Assembly (NCBI RefSeq): GCF_018729455.1
Contig: NZ_JAHHZF010000005.1
Location: 62,001-126,000 of the forward strand
DNA: 64,000 nt
From: Prosthecodimorpha staleyi
GTDB lineage: Bacteria; Pseudomonadota; Alphaproteobacteria; Rhizobiales; Ancalomicrobiaceae
Reading direction: 5' to 3'
Part shown: piece by piece, positions 41,669 through 50,832 of the stretch
Layout: every line of letters begins with the position of its first letter
Numbering within the stretch: the stretch's first letter is position 1
The notes under the pieces: generated by a model
What the model saw: only the letters and a program-made list of their open reading frames with translations
What the model was told of the DNA's origin: nothing
Databases searched by the model: none
Position numbers and translations under genes: made by a program

Positions 41669-42384
41669 CCATGACGCGCCAGAAGACCTATTACGGCGTC
41701 AGCGTCGGCATCCTGATGGTGCGCTCCTACTTTCAGCGCTTTGTCGGCGATATCGGCAACGCGCTGACCTGGGACTTCCCCGTCCAGTACAAGATCGTCC
41801 ACGACGCCACACCGGCCCGGATGACCGACTTGCACAATGTCGATCTGCTCGACGCCTTCAAGAAGGCGGCGCAGGAGTTGATCGACAGTGGTGTCGACGG
41901 CATCACGACGACCTGCGGTTTTCTGTCGATTTACCAGAAGGAACTGGCCGAGTTCTGCACCGTACCGGTCGCCACAAGCAGCCTCCTGCAGGTGCCGATG
42001 GTCCAGCGCCTGATCCCGGCGCGCAAGAAGGTCGGCATTCTGACCTATTCGGCCGCCTCGCTGAACGGACGCTATTTCGAGGGCGTCGGCGTCGATCCCG
42101 CGACCCCGGTTGCCGGCATGCCGGCCGACAGCGAATTCGTCCGCTCGATCCGCGACGGCGACGACACCGTGCCGTTCGAGGTGCTGAAGGAGGAAGTGCT
42201 AGCCGCCACCGGCCGCCTCCTCGAGCGCGAGCCCGAGATCGGTGCGATCGTATCGGAATGCACCAATCTGACGCCCTACAGCGCCGACATCGTCGCCCGC
42301 TTCGGTGTGCCGGTCTATGACGCCGTCACGTTGGTCAACTGGTTCCACGGCGGCCTGCGCCCGCGCCGGTTCGTGCAGTCATGA
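41665..42384 (+). CDS. Asp/Glu/hydantoin racemase superfamily protein
   Basis: 239-residue protein with the two-cysteine active site of the Asp/Glu racemase fold: Cys84 in GITTTCGFLS and Cys199 in AIVSECTNLTPYS. The fold also holds maleate isomerase and arylmalonate decarboxylase, some of which keep only one cysteine; both are present here, supporting racemisation or epimerisation. It overlaps the permease stop by 4 bp (ATGA), with GGAGA seven bases upstream. In this operon it may convert an imported amino acid to the enantiomer used by the oxidase. Confidence 0.82.
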   Translation: MTMTRQKTYYGVSVGILMVRSYFQRFVGDIGNALTWDFPVQYKIVHDATPARMTDLHNVDLLDAFKKAAQELIDSGVDGITTTCGFLSIYQKELAEFCTVPVATSSLLQVPMVQRLIPARKKVGILTYSAASLNGRYFEGVGVDPATPVAGMPADSEFVRSIRDGDDTVPFEVLKEEVLAATGRLLEREPEIGAIVSECTNLTPYSADIVARFGVPVYDAVTLVNWFHGGLRPRRFVQS

Positions 42385-43487
42385 GCCATGCCGCCTTCGC
42401 CATCGTCGGTGGTGGGCTGGTCGGTGCCGGGATCGGCTACGGCTTGGCGAAGGCCGGCCACGACGTGCTGCTGCTCGACGAGGGCGACGTGGCCTTCCGC
42501 GCCGCGCGGGGCAATTTCGGCAATGTCTGGGTCCAGGGCAAGGGCTTGAACAGCCCCGCCTATGCGGATCTGAGCCGCGGCGCCGCGCTCGGCTGGCGCG
42601 CCTTCGCAGACGAACTCGAAGACCTCTCGGGGGTGCCGCTGCATTTCTCGCAGAACGGCGCCTTCTATGTCTGCCTGGGCGCGGACGAGCTTGAGCGTCG
42701 CGCCGACGCGCTCATGGCGGCCGAGGCGGCCAGCCGGATCCCGAGCGGCATCGAGCGGGTCGATCGCGCCGGCGTCGCCGCGGTCATTCCCGAGATTGGC
42801 GAAGCGGTCGCCGGCGCCACCTTCTGCCCGCTCGACGGGATGGTCGACCCGCTGCGCCTGCTGCGCGCGCTGCTGTCCGGCTACCAGCGCCTGGGCGGCC
42901 GGGTGCAGGCGGGCGGGCGCATCGCGCGGATCGATGGCGAGGGCCGCGGCTTCGTGCTGCGCGACGCCAGCGGCATTGTGGCCACGGCCGACCGGGTCGT
43001 GCTGGCGGCCGGGCTCGGCAATGCCGGGCTCGCCCCGCAACTCGGCCTGACGGCGCCGGTCCGTCCGGTGCGCGGCCAGGTGTTCATCACCGAGAAGCTG
43101 CGCCCCTTCATGCCCTGCGGGATCCATTTCATCCGCCAGACGGCGGATGGCGGCGTCATCTGCGGCGAATCTTCCGAGGAGGCCGGCTTCGACGAGGCGA
43201 CCACCCGCCCGGTTCTGCGCAACTCTGCGGCGAAGATCACGGCCGTTCTGCCGCTCCTGCGCCATGTCCGCGTCGTCCGCGCCTGGGGCGCGCTGCGCGT
43301 GATGAGTCCGGACGGCCTGCCGGTCTACCAGCGCTCCACCAGCCATCCCGGCGCCTATCTGGCCTCGGTGCACAGCGGCGTGACGCTGCTGCCCTTCCAT
43401 GCCGGCCCGTTCGCGGCCGCGCTTGCCGGCGACTGGCTCGCACCCGATCTCGCCGTCCCGTTCTCGCCGGAGCGCTTTCATGTTTAG
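42381..43487 (+). CDS. FAD-dependent amino-acid oxidase, DAO family (catalytic subunit)
   Basis: 368-residue flavoprotein. The dinucleotide motif is AIVGGGLVGAGIGYGLAKAGHDVLLLDEG at the N-terminus, with GNVWVQGKG, a VRPVRGQVFITE block and the C-terminal SVHSGVTLLPFHAGPFAAAL. It resembles HcnC and the beta subunits of opine and D-hydroxyproline dehydrogenases. It is coupled by 4-8 bp overlaps to the racemase-like gene and the 2Fe-2S gene. It should oxidise the C-N bond of an amine or amino acid to an imine. Confidence 0.88.
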   Translation: MSHAAFAIVGGGLVGAGIGYGLAKAGHDVLLLDEGDVAFRAARGNFGNVWVQGKGLNSPAYADLSRGAALGWRAFADELEDLSGVPLHFSQNGAFYVCLGADELERRADALMAAEAASRIPSGIERVDRAGVAAVIPEIGEAVAGATFCPLDGMVDPLRLLRALLSGYQRLGGRVQAGGRIARIDGEGRGFVLRDASGIVATADRVVLAAGLGNAGLAPQLGLTAPVRPVRGQVFITEKLRPFMPCGIHFIRQTADGGVICGESSEEAGFDEATTRPVLRNSAAKITAVLPLLRHVRVVRAWGALRVMSPDGLPVYQRSTSHPGAYLASVHSGVTLLPFHAGPFAAALAGDWLAPDLAVPFSPERFHV

Positions 43488-43812
43488 GAGCCTGACCGAA
43501 CCGACCGGCCGGCTGGTCACGGTCTCCCTCGACGGGCGGAGCGTAGAGCTGCCCGAGGGCGACAATCTCGCCGTGGCGCTGCTGCGCGCCGGGCACGGAC
43601 CGTTCCGCACCACGCCCGCCAAGGCCGCGCCCCGCCAGCCCTACTGCATGATGGGTGTGTGTTTCGAATGCCTTGCCGAGATCGACGGCGTGCCCAACCG
43701 GCAGACCTGCCAGGAGCGGGTGGTCCCGGGCCAGAGTATCCGCCGCCAGGATGGCGCGCGGTCGACCGGGTCGGCGGCCGCGCCCGCTCCCGCCGCGCGA
43801 GGGACGCCATGA
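43480..43812 (+). CDS. 2Fe-2S ferredoxin-like small subunit (HcnA/OoxA-type)
   Basis: 110-residue protein with cysteines at 56, 61, 64 and 77 (PYCMMGVCFECLAEIDG, then TC), the pattern of the [2Fe-2S] subunits of HcnABC-like and opine oxidases. The N-terminal VTVSLDGRSVELPEGDNLAVALLRAG is the beta-grasp lead-in. It overlaps both neighbours (8 bp and 4 bp). It would carry electrons between the two flavin subunits. Confidence 0.88.
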   Translation: MFRSLTEPTGRLVTVSLDGRSVELPEGDNLAVALLRAGHGPFRTTPAKAAPRQPYCMMGVCFECLAEIDGVPNRQTCQERVVPGQSIRRQDGARSTGSAAAPAPAARGTP

Positions 43813-45212
43813 CGGCCGGCACCGCACCGCAGGTCGCCGCCGACGGCGAGACCGTCGATCTGGCCATCGTCGGCGCGGGGCCGGCCGGCATGGCCGCCGC
43901 CATCCGGGCCGCCGAACTCGGTCTGGCGGTGGTCGTGTTCGACGACCAGCCGGCGCCCGGCGGCCAGATCTACCGCAATGTCGCCCATCCCCCGCCCCTG
44001 CCGCGGCATGTTCTCGGGCCGGACTATCACGCCGGGGCCGCCCTGGTCGCCCGGTTCCTCGCATCCGGCGCCGAATATCGGCCGTCGAGCGTGGTCTGGC
44101 ACGTTGCGGAGGGCAGCCTTTCCCATACCGGGCCGGACGGCGGCGGGACGCTCGCCGCCCGCCGCATCCTGATCGCCACCGGTGCCATGGAACGTCCCTT
44201 CCCCGTCCCGGGCTGGACTCTTCCCGGCGTGATGACCGCGGGCGCCGCTCAGATCATGTTGAAGGCTTCGGCGACGGTGGTCGACGACGCCGTCTTCGCC
44301 GGCAGCGGTCCGCTGCTCTATCTCGTCGTCGCGCAGTATCTGAGAGCCGGCATTCGCATCCGCGCCCTGCTCGATACCACGCCGAGGGGCGCTCGGCGGC
44401 GCGCTTTGGCCCGGCTCGGTTCGGCCTGGTCCGGCCGCACGACCCTCGCCAAGGGGCTCGGCCTTTTGGCCGAAATCCGGCGGGCGGGCGTGACGGTCCA
44501 TCGTCATGTCGCCGATCTGGCGGCCGTCGGCACCGATCGGCTCGACGCCGTGACCTGGCGATCGGGCTCGGTCCGCCATCGCCTCGACTGCGCGACGCTG
44601 TTCCTGCACCAGGGCATCGTGCCGAACGTCAACACAGCCATGGCGGTCGGCTGCAGCCATCGCTGGGACGAGGGCCAGTTGTGCTGGCGTCCGACGCTCG
44701 ATGCGGCCGGCCGCAGCAGCGTCCCCGGCGTGATGGTCGCCGGCGACGGCGGCGGCATTGCGGGCGCCGTGGCAGCTGCATTGTCCGGCGAGATCGCCGC
44801 CATCGCGGCCGCATCCGATCTCGGCCGGATCGACGGCGCCACCCGCGACCGGCTGCTCGGCCCTCTGGAAAGCCGGCGGCGGCGCGACATGGCCGTCCGG
44901 CCGTTCCTCGAGACGCTCTATCGGCCGGCCGACGCCGACCGCATCCCGTCGCGGGACGAGACCCTGGTCTGCCGCTGCGAGGAGGTCGACCGCGGCACCC
45001 TCGCCGACATCGTGCGTCGCGGCTGTCCGGGCCCGAACCAGATCAAGGCCTTCAGCCGCTGCGGCATGGGGCCGTGCCAAGGCCGGCTGTGCGGCCACAC
45101 CGTGACGGAACTGTTCGCCGACCTGACCGGGCGGTCCCCCGACGAGGTCGGCCACTACCGCATCCGCATGCCGATCAAGCCGGTCACGCTCGGCGATATC
45201 GCCGGTCCGTGA
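43809..45212 (+). CDS. FAD/NAD(P)-binding oxidoreductase with C-terminal Fe-S domain (HcnB/OoxA-type alpha subunit)
   Basis: 467-residue flavoprotein. The FAD motif is LAIVGAGPAGMAAAIRAAELGL, followed by APGGQIYR and ILIATGAMERPFPVPGWTLPGV. A second nucleotide site is FAGSGPLLYLVVAQYL. The C-terminal BFD-like domain carries CRCEEVDRG and CGMGPCQGRLCG. This architecture is that of the alpha subunit of three-part amino-acid/opine dehydrogenases. ATGA overlap joins it to the 2Fe-2S gene; a 22-bp gap leads to the AhpD-like gene. Confidence 0.9.
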   Translation: MTAGTAPQVAADGETVDLAIVGAGPAGMAAAIRAAELGLAVVVFDDQPAPGGQIYRNVAHPPPLPRHVLGPDYHAGAALVARFLASGAEYRPSSVVWHVAEGSLSHTGPDGGGTLAARRILIATGAMERPFPVPGWTLPGVMTAGAAQIMLKASATVVDDAVFAGSGPLLYLVVAQYLRAGIRIRALLDTTPRGARRRALARLGSAWSGRTTLAKGLGLLAEIRRAGVTVHRHVADLAAVGTDRLDAVTWRSGSVRHRLDCATLFLHQGIVPNVNTAMAVGCSHRWDEGQLCWRPTLDAAGRSSVPGVMVAGDGGGIAGAVAAALSGEIAAIAAASDLGRIDGATRDRLLGPLESRRRRDMAVRPFLETLYRPADADRIPSRDETLVCRCEEVDRGTLADIVRRGCPGPNQIKAFSRCGMGPCQGRLCGHTVTELFADLTGRSPDEVGHYRIRMPIKPVTLGDIAGP

Positions 45213-45234
45213 CCCCCAGGAGGAGACCTGCCCT

Positions 45235-45627
45235 GTGAAACCCGAACCGCTTTCCTACGACACAGCACCGCCGGCATCGCAGGCCGTGTTCGACGACATC
45301 AAGCGGACCCGCAAGGTCGATGATGTCAACGACTTCTGGAAATACCTCGCCAACGACCCGGTCACGATGAAGCGAACCTGGGAGAGCGTGAAGGAGGTCA
45401 TGCAGCCGGGTGCGCTCGACGTGCTGACCAAGGAGATGCTCTATCTCGCCGTTTCGATCACCAACAGCTGCACCTATTGCATCGCGAGCCATTCGGCCGC
45501 GGCCGCCAAGGCCGGCATGTCGCAGGAGATGTTCGGAGAACTGGTTGCCGTGGTCGGGATGGCGAACGAGACCAACCGCCTGGTCACCGCCTACCGGGTA
45601 CCGGTCGACAAGGCCTTCGGGGGCTGA
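45235..45627 (+). CDS. AhpD-like carboxymuconolactone decarboxylase family protein
   Basis: 130-residue helical protein with the redox motif CTYC (Cys79, Cys82) followed by IASH with His86, as in AhpD-type peroxidase partners. The start is GTG behind an AGGAGA. It may dispose of peroxide made by a flavin oxidase, which would fit the operon; this is inference. It differs from the CxxC-free family member at 10422. Confidence 0.83.
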   Translation: MKPEPLSYDTAPPASQAVFDDIKRTRKVDDVNDFWKYLANDPVTMKRTWESVKEVMQPGALDVLTKEMLYLAVSITNSCTYCIASHSAAAAKAGMSQEMFGELVAVVGMANETNRLVTAYRVPVDKAFGG

Positions 45628-45634
45628 CGCACCG

Positions 45635-46354
45635 ATGAGCGCGACCGAAGACTCCGAAGCCATGAGCGCACTCTGCGCGCGGCTCGCCCGCATCCCGACC
45701 GCAACGCTGTCGAGCCAGCTCGTCAAGCGCGGCCTCAGGGCGACCTATATCGGCGGCGCCCGGCATCTGGTCGGCAGCGGCGCGATCTGCGGCCCGGCCT
45801 TCACGGTCCGCTTCATTCCGGGCCGGGAAGACCGCACGGTGCCGGAGAGCTACGCCTGGCCGGGCGCCCTGCCGGCCGCCATGGATGCCGCCCCGCCCGG
45901 CAGCGTCGTCGTGATCGATGCCAACGGCCATCGCGGCGCCGGCACCTTCGGCGACATCTTCGCCGGGCGCCTCAAGGTCCGCCAGGTCCGGGGCATCGTC
46001 TGCGACGGCGCGGCACGCGACCTGCCGGGACTTGAACGGGTCGGTCTGCCGGTCTGGGCCGACGGCACCTGTGCTCCACCGTCGATCGGCGGCCTGACTT
46101 TCGCCGGCTGGGGCGATCCGATCGGCTGCGGCGGCGCCGCGGTCTATCCCGGCGACATCATCGTTGCCGACCGCGACGGCGCCCTGGTCGTGCCCGTCGC
46201 CGTCGCCGGCGAGATCGCCGCCCCTGCCGAAGAGCAGGATCGCTTCGAAACCTGGGTCCAGGCCCGTGTCGAGGAGGGTCGCCCGCTGGTCGGCCTTTAT
46301 CCGGCCGATGCCGGGACCCTCGCGGAATACCGAAACCACCAGGAGGGCCGGTAG
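45635..46354 (+). CDS. RraA family protein (4-hydroxy-4-methyl-2-oxoglutarate aldolase-like)
   Basis: 239-residue RraA-fold protein. The conserved region reads VVVIDANGHRGAGTFGDIFAGRLKVRQVRGIVCDGAARDLPG, containing the Arg/Asp pair (AARD) used by HMG/CHA aldolases and oxaloacetate decarboxylase. GDIIVADRDGALVVP follows. Catabolic members split 4-substituted 2-oxo acids to pyruvate. Position after an amino-acid oxidase suggests that the oxidase product is such a 2-oxo acid. It lies 7 bp after the AhpD-like gene. Confidence 0.85.
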   Translation: MSATEDSEAMSALCARLARIPTATLSSQLVKRGLRATYIGGARHLVGSGAICGPAFTVRFIPGREDRTVPESYAWPGALPAAMDAAPPGSVVVIDANGHRGAGTFGDIFAGRLKVRQVRGIVCDGAARDLPGLERVGLPVWADGTCAPPSIGGLTFAGWGDPIGCGGAAVYPGDIIVADRDGALVVPVAVAGEIAAPAEEQDRFETWVQARVEEGRPLVGLYPADAGTLAEYRNHQEGR

Positions 46355-46394
46355 CACGGTGACACCGTGCGCACCGGCAAGAGAGGAGTCCGCT

Positions 46395-47381
46395 ATGCGC
46401 TTCGCATCGACTTGGAAGTCCGTCCGCCTCGCCCTCGCAGCCGCCAGCCTTGCCTTGGGCACCGTGGCTTCGGCCTCCGCCCAGACCATCGAATGGTCCT
46501 CGGGATCGCCGGGCGGCGCGTGGTTCACCCAGACCACCGGGGTCTCGGCCATCGTGATGGAGAGCATCCCGGGCCTGAACATCCGCGTCGTGCCTGGCGG
46601 CGGCAAGGACAACCCGAGCCGCATCCAGGCCGGCATCAGTCAGATCGCCATGGGCATCGATTTCCTGTCCAAGGCCGCCCGCGACGGCAGCGATCCCTAC
46701 AAGCAGCCGATGGACAAGGTCCGCACCCTCGGGTCGACAGGCGTCGCGGTCTACTTCATGGTCTATGTGCAGGCCGACGAGACCCGCTCGCTCGACAAGA
46801 TCCTGGCCGATCCGACCCTGAAGATCGGCGTCACGCCGCAATCGACATCTGAATATCTGACGCTCCAGCGCGCGCTCGCCTTCTACGGCAACTCGGCCGA
46901 GAAGATCCGCGCCGGCGGCGGCAAGATGATCGTGTCCGCCTACAGCGAACTGATCCAGGGCTTCAACGACGGCCAGTTCGATGTGCTGTGGACGGCCGGG
47001 GAAATCCCGTCGGGCATCGCCAGCCAGGTTCAGGATGGCCGGCGGAAGACCAAGCTGCTGCCCTTCCCGGCCGAGCTCAGCAAGGATTTTGCGGCCCGCT
47101 TCGGCTATGCCGAGGCGACCATCAAGAACGGTTCCTTCCCGGCCCTGCAGAGCGCCGACCTGCCGGTGACGGCGATGGGCAACCTGTATCTGGTCTCCGC
47201 CGACCTGCCGGACGACCTCGTCTACAAGATCACCAAGGCGATCATCGACAACCGTGCCCGCCTGCCGAACATCTACCAGGCGATGAAGGGCTACGATCCG
47301 GCCGATGCCTGGACGATGCGGCCGGTGCCTCTGCATCCGGGTGCTGAGAAGGCGTATCGCGACGCCGGCTTCCTGAAGTGA
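46395..47381 (+). CDS. TAXI family TRAP transporter solute-binding protein
   Basis: 328-residue periplasmic protein. The signal peptide runs through LALAAASLALGTVASASAQ. The mature start TIEWSSGSPGGAWFTQTTGVSAIVMES and VVPGGGKDNPSRIQAG match the TAXI branch, as does SAYSELIQGFNDGQFDVLWTAG. ATG 46395 follows GAGAGGAG. It supplies substrate to the fused permease encoded at the operon start, so one transporter brackets the catabolic genes. TAXI proteins often bind glutamate or other carboxylates. Confidence 0.9.
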   Translation: MRFASTWKSVRLALAAASLALGTVASASAQTIEWSSGSPGGAWFTQTTGVSAIVMESIPGLNIRVVPGGGKDNPSRIQAGISQIAMGIDFLSKAARDGSDPYKQPMDKVRTLGSTGVAVYFMVYVQADETRSLDKILADPTLKIGVTPQSTSEYLTLQRALAFYGNSAEKIRAGGGKMIVSAYSELIQGFNDGQFDVLWTAGEIPSGIASQVQDGRRKTKLLPFPAELSKDFAARFGYAEATIKNGSFPALQSADLPVTAMGNLYLVSADLPDDLVYKITKAIIDNRARLPNIYQAMKGYDPADAWTMRPVPLHPGAEKAYRDAGFLK

Positions 47382-47387
47382 TCCGGC

Positions 47388-47432
47388 GCGCGCCGGCGGC
47401 AGCCGATCCCGGCCGCCGCCGGCCGCGTTTTT
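47388..47432 (+). terminator. Intrinsic terminator of the TRAP/oxidase operon
   Basis: GCCGGCGGC (47392-47400) pairs with GCCGCCGGC (47415-47423), with CG-rich flanks that extend the stem. TTTTT follows at 47428-47432. It begins seven bases after the TAXI gene stop. Confidence 0.75.
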
Positions 47433-47677
47433 CCCACGAAGCCCTCGCGCGGGCCGGCGCCGCAGCGCATCGCGGGATCGCGGCGGCGCCGCATTGACGT
47501 CTTGCGCCCGGGATGATGGCTGGGGAGATCGGATGGAGCCCCGCCGCCATCACGGGTTCCGCCTTCCCGCGATACGATTCTCATCGCCTCAGGGCCTCGG
47601 CACTGGCGGGTGCGGCGTGTATCCGTCAGATTGCGATCCCCCGACGCAACCGTCCGCCATTCCGACCAGGTGCATTC

Positions 47678-48829
47678 ATGAACGGCCCCAAAGGACCCAA
47701 TACCCGCCTCGCCCATCTCGGCAACCGGCCGCACGATTTTCACGGCTTCGTCAACCCGCCGGTCGTCAGGGCCTCGACCGTACTCTTCCCCGATGCCGAG
47801 ACGCTGACCTCAAGGCGTCAGAAATACACCTACGGCACCCAAGGCACCCCGACCACCGACGCGCTCGCCGATGCGGTCAACGAACTGGAAGGCTCCGCCG
47901 GAACCATCTTCGTGCCCTCGGGCCTGGCCGCCGTGACGGTGCCGCTGCTCGCCTTCCTGTCGGCCGGCGACCATCTGCTGATCGTCGATTCCGTCTACGG
48001 CCCGACGCGGCGCTTCGCCAATGCGATGCTGGCCCGCTTCGGCGTGGAGGTCGATTATTACGACGCCGCGCTCGGCGCCGGCATCGCCGGCCTGCTGAAG
48101 CCCAATACCAAGGTCGTGTTCACCGAATCGCCCGGCTCGAACACCTTCGAGCTGCAGGACATCGATGCGGTCGCAGCCGCCGCGCACGAGGCCGGCGCCA
48201 TCGTGATGATGGACAACACCTGGGCGACGCCGCTCTACTTCCGGCCGCTCGACCACGGCGTCGACATCTCGATCCATGCGGCGACCAAGTATCCGGCCGG
48301 CCATTCCGACATCCTGTTCGGCATGGTCTCCGCCAATGCCGCCTGCTGGCCGCGGCTCAAGGATGCCCAGACCAATCTCGGCACCTGCGTCAGTTCCGAC
48401 GAGGCCTATCAGGTCCTGCGCGGCCTCAGGACCATGGGGGTGCGGCTCGACCGGCACCGCGACAGCGCGCTGGCCATCGCGTCCTGGCTGGAGAGCCTGC
48501 CGCAGGTCGATTGCGTGCTGCATCCGGGCCTGCCGAGCCATCCCCAGCATGCCCTGTTCCGGCGCGATTTCGCGGGCGCCAGCGGCATCTTCTCCTTCGT
48601 GCTGAAGAGCGGCGGCGCCGCCGAAGCAGCCGCCTTCCTGAACGCCCTGGAGATCTTCGGCCTCGGCTTCTCATGGGGCGGCTATGAGAGCCTTGCCGTG
48701 CCGGTCAACCTCGACGACCGCACCATCCGTCGGCCCTATGCCGGACCGGTCATCCGCCTCCAGATCGGCCTCGAGGATGTCGCCGACCTGCGCGCCGACC
48801 TCGAAAAGGGCTTCCGCGCCCTCAGCTGA
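47678..48829 (+). CDS. metC: Cystathionine beta-lyase
   Basis: 383-residue PLP enzyme of the Cys/Met family. The PLP lysine is Lys204 in HAATKYPAGHSDILFG; TYGTQGTPTTDALADAVNELEG and VPSGLAAVTVPLLAFL are typical of the MetC branch, as is the C-terminal FGLGFSWGGYESLAVP. It releases homocysteine from cystathionine. The ATG at 47678 is chosen because the family N-terminus starts there; the frame is open earlier. It lies 296 bp beyond the TRAP operon terminator and is a single gene. Confidence 0.9.
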   Translation: MNGPKGPNTRLAHLGNRPHDFHGFVNPPVVRASTVLFPDAETLTSRRQKYTYGTQGTPTTDALADAVNELEGSAGTIFVPSGLAAVTVPLLAFLSAGDHLLIVDSVYGPTRRFANAMLARFGVEVDYYDAALGAGIAGLLKPNTKVVFTESPGSNTFELQDIDAVAAAAHEAGAIVMMDNTWATPLYFRPLDHGVDISIHAATKYPAGHSDILFGMVSANAACWPRLKDAQTNLGTCVSSDEAYQVLRGLRTMGVRLDRHRDSALAIASWLESLPQVDCVLHPGLPSHPQHALFRRDFAGASGIFSFVLKSGGAAEAAAFLNALEIFGLGFSWGGYESLAVPVNLDDRTIRRPYAGPVIRLQIGLEDVADLRADLEKGFRALS

Positions 48830-49009
48830 ACCTTTCGGCAGAAGTGACGATACGGCAGCAGGCTCCTCGGCGGGCCTGCCTGCCGCGACACCGCGGCCAT
48901 CGCCGATCCTGCGCGACGCGGCGGCCCTCTGCAGCCAGGGCCGGGTGGACGCAGTCCGGCCGCCGGCGTTGCGGACCCTGAAATCTTGCGTGTGTTGGGT
49001 GGGGAAAAT

Positions 49010-49086
49010 GGTCGGAGTGGCCAGATTCGAACTGACGACCCCCTGACCCCCAGTCAGGTGCGCTACCAGGCTGCGCTACACTCCGA
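49010..49086 (-). tRNA. tRNA-Pro (anticodon GGG)
   Basis: A complete 77-base cloverleaf on the minus strand. The acceptor arm is CGGAGTG/CACTCCG, the D arm is closed by GCGC/GCGC, and the anticodon stem CCTGA/TCAGG encloses CTGGGGG with GGG at 34-36. The T arm has TTCGAAT. The CCA end is encoded (49012-49010). The remaining DNA between metC and the MerR gene (48830-49434) has no protein gene I can support. Confidence 0.95.
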
Positions 49087-49300
49087 TGGGGGTGGGATTA
49101 GACGGTTTCGGCGCTGGGCGCAACCGAATTTCGGGGTTTCCCACGACAGTGCGTCTCGTCATCCGGCGGTGCCCGAAGGGACGGATTGCGGGATCGGGAG
49201 ACGGTTCGGCCGGTACGGATCGCCGGCGCGACACCGGGCGGCCGGCACCGATCGAGCGAAAGCCGAGCGGCGGCGGCGTCCGCCTTCACAAGTCCTGCAC

Positions 49301-49348
49301 CGTCACGGTCGTCCGCCTTCGCGGTCGTCCTCCGTCACGGTCGTCTGA
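49301..49348. repeat. Three-unit tandem array with a 16-bp period
   Basis: Units CCGTCACGGTCGTCCG, CCTTCGCGGTCGTCCT and CCGTCACGGTCGTCTG follow each other without spacers, between the tRNA and the MerR gene. Two other arrays with the same period occur near hppA (55122 and 57859). Confidence 0.7.
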
Positions 49349-49434
49349 CGTCCCCCTGTCCTGCCGCCGGCCGGTCGGAACGCCGTCCGGCAGCGCGGCG
49401 AGAGCCCACCCGGTCGCCGGATCGGTCCTGGCCC

Positions 49435-50355
49435 TCAGCGCGCCTGATCGAGCAGGCGCTTGCATTCCAGCAGTTCGAACAGGGTCGCCTGCAGCTGGCG
49501 CAGTTCCTCGCGGCTGAGGCGCGGATTGAGCACCGGGCCGGTCTCGCCCTCCGGCCGGCCGGAGGGATTGCCGCGGAAGCGATCGATGATCGCCCCGAAG
49601 CCGGAGCGGGTCGGCCCTTCATCGGGGCTCTCGCGGGTCGTCTGGACGGCGCGTGGTGCGCGCGGCGCATCCCCGGTCGGCGCCTGGGCACCGGATACCC
49701 GCAGGGCCGGCCCGCGGGTCGGCGGGGTCGCCATCGGATCGCGCGCATGGCCGACGACCCGATCGATCGAATCGCTGCCTGCCGGGGCGAAGCGCTGCGC
49801 CATCGCGGCCGCCGAGGCGTCGCGTCGGGCCTCCGCGTGATCCGGAACACCCGCACTGTGCCGCGGGTCGCCTGGCCGCTCGGAACCATAGCGCTCGGGT
49901 TCGTAGCCTCCGGGCATGGCGGCCTCGGCCGCGTCGTCTTCCGCCGGATAGGCGTCCTCCGGATAGCCGTCATCCGCATAGCCGCCGGCCTCGTCGGACA
50001 TGCCGTAGCCGTCGTCGTCCTGAACCGGGCGCCCGCCGGGCCGCGCAGCGCCGACGGCGCTCGGCTGCGGCGCGCCGTCACGCCAGACATTCATGACGAA
50101 ACGGACGCCCTGCGCCTTCAGGATGCGCTGGACGCCGCGGATCGTATAGCCTTCGCCGTAGAGGAGATGCCGGATGCCGCGCAACAGTTCGACATCGTCG
50201 GGACGGTAGTAGCGCCGCCCGCCGCCCCGCTTCAGGGGACGGATCTGCGGGAATTTGGTTTCCCAGAAGCGCAGGACATGCTGCGGGAGACCGAGATCGG
50301 CAGCGACTTCGCTGATCGTCCGGAAAGCGTCTGGGCTCTTGTCCACGTTACGCAA
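49435..50355 (-). CDS. MerR family transcriptional regulator
   Basis: 306-residue protein. Residues 10-85 form a MerR helix-turn-helix with wing: [30 protein letters not shown], then [22 protein letters not shown]. The middle (about 95-250) is low-complexity, acidic and proline-rich, and the C-terminus is a coiled-coil-like [23 protein letters not shown]. This regulator beside ihfA is common in Hyphomicrobiales; its ligand is unknown. It lies 52 bp after the ihfA stop and is probably in the same transcript. Confidence 0.88.
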   Translation of the reverse strand: MRNVDKSPDAFRTISEVAADLGLPQHVLRFWETKFPQIRPLKRGGGRRYYRPDDVELLRGIRHLLYGEGYTIRGVQRILKAQGVRFVMNVWRDGAPQPSAVGAARPGGRPVQDDDGYGMSDEAGGYADDGYPEDAYPAEDDAAEAAMPGGYEPERYGSERPGDPRHSAGVPDHAEARRDASAAAMAQRFAPAGSDSIDRVVGHARDPMATPPTRGPALRVSGAQAPTGDAPRAPRAVQTTRESPDEGPTRSGFGAIIDRFRGNPSGRPEGETGPVLNPRLSREELRQLQATLFELLECKRLLDQAR

Positions 50356-50407
50356 CCGCTGAGTGGCACTGGCGGCCTGTCCGATCGACGGGCCGCCGCG
50401 ACCCGCA

Positions 50408-50716
50408 TCACTCGGCTTCCGCCAACGCCTGGTTGATCTTCTGTTTGAGAACGTTGGATGGCTTGAACACCATCACACGACGGGGAGAAATCGGCACTTC
50501 CTCGCCGGTCTTTGGGTTTCGTCCGATCCGCTCGCCTTTCTGGCGGACCAGGAAAGAACCGAAGGACGAGAGTTTCACCGACTCGCCCCGGACAAGGCAA
50601 TCGGAAATCTCGTCCAGAACCATCTCGACCAGATCGGCGGACTCGGTCCGTGACAGACCGACTTTCTGATAGACCGCCTCGCAGAGGTCGGCCCGGGTAA
50701 CCGTCTTGCCCCCCAT
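50408..50716 (-). CDS. ihfA: Integration host factor subunit alpha
   Basis: 102-residue HU/IHF-family DNA-bending protein. [48 protein letters not shown] and the arm proline region [21 protein letters not shown] are all conserved. The start at 50716 gives the usual IhfA length; 25 further in-frame codons upstream are not conserved. It acts with IhfB (not in the window) in nucleoid structure and transcription. Confidence 0.93.
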   Translation of the reverse strand: MGGKTVTRADLCEAVYQKVGLSRTESADLVEMVLDEISDCLVRGESVKLSSFGSFLVRQKGERIGRNPKTGEEVPISPRRVMVFKPSNVLKQKINQALAEAE

Positions 50717-50832
50717 CTCCCAACCCTCTCGCGTTGGTCCGATCCCGCCCGACCGGACACCTTGCAGGCGAACTCGCATTTCGGCTCGCACTTGGGCAGG
50801 CTATTGTAAGTTCCCCTTCTCGGTCAATGGCC

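Noticed and set aside
39740-47381. Hydrogen cyanide synthase (HcnABC)
   Set aside because: The three redox subunits resemble HcnABC in type, but they lie inside a TRAP/racemase/RraA operon and the same trio is used by opine, hydroxyproline and other amino-acid dehydrogenases.
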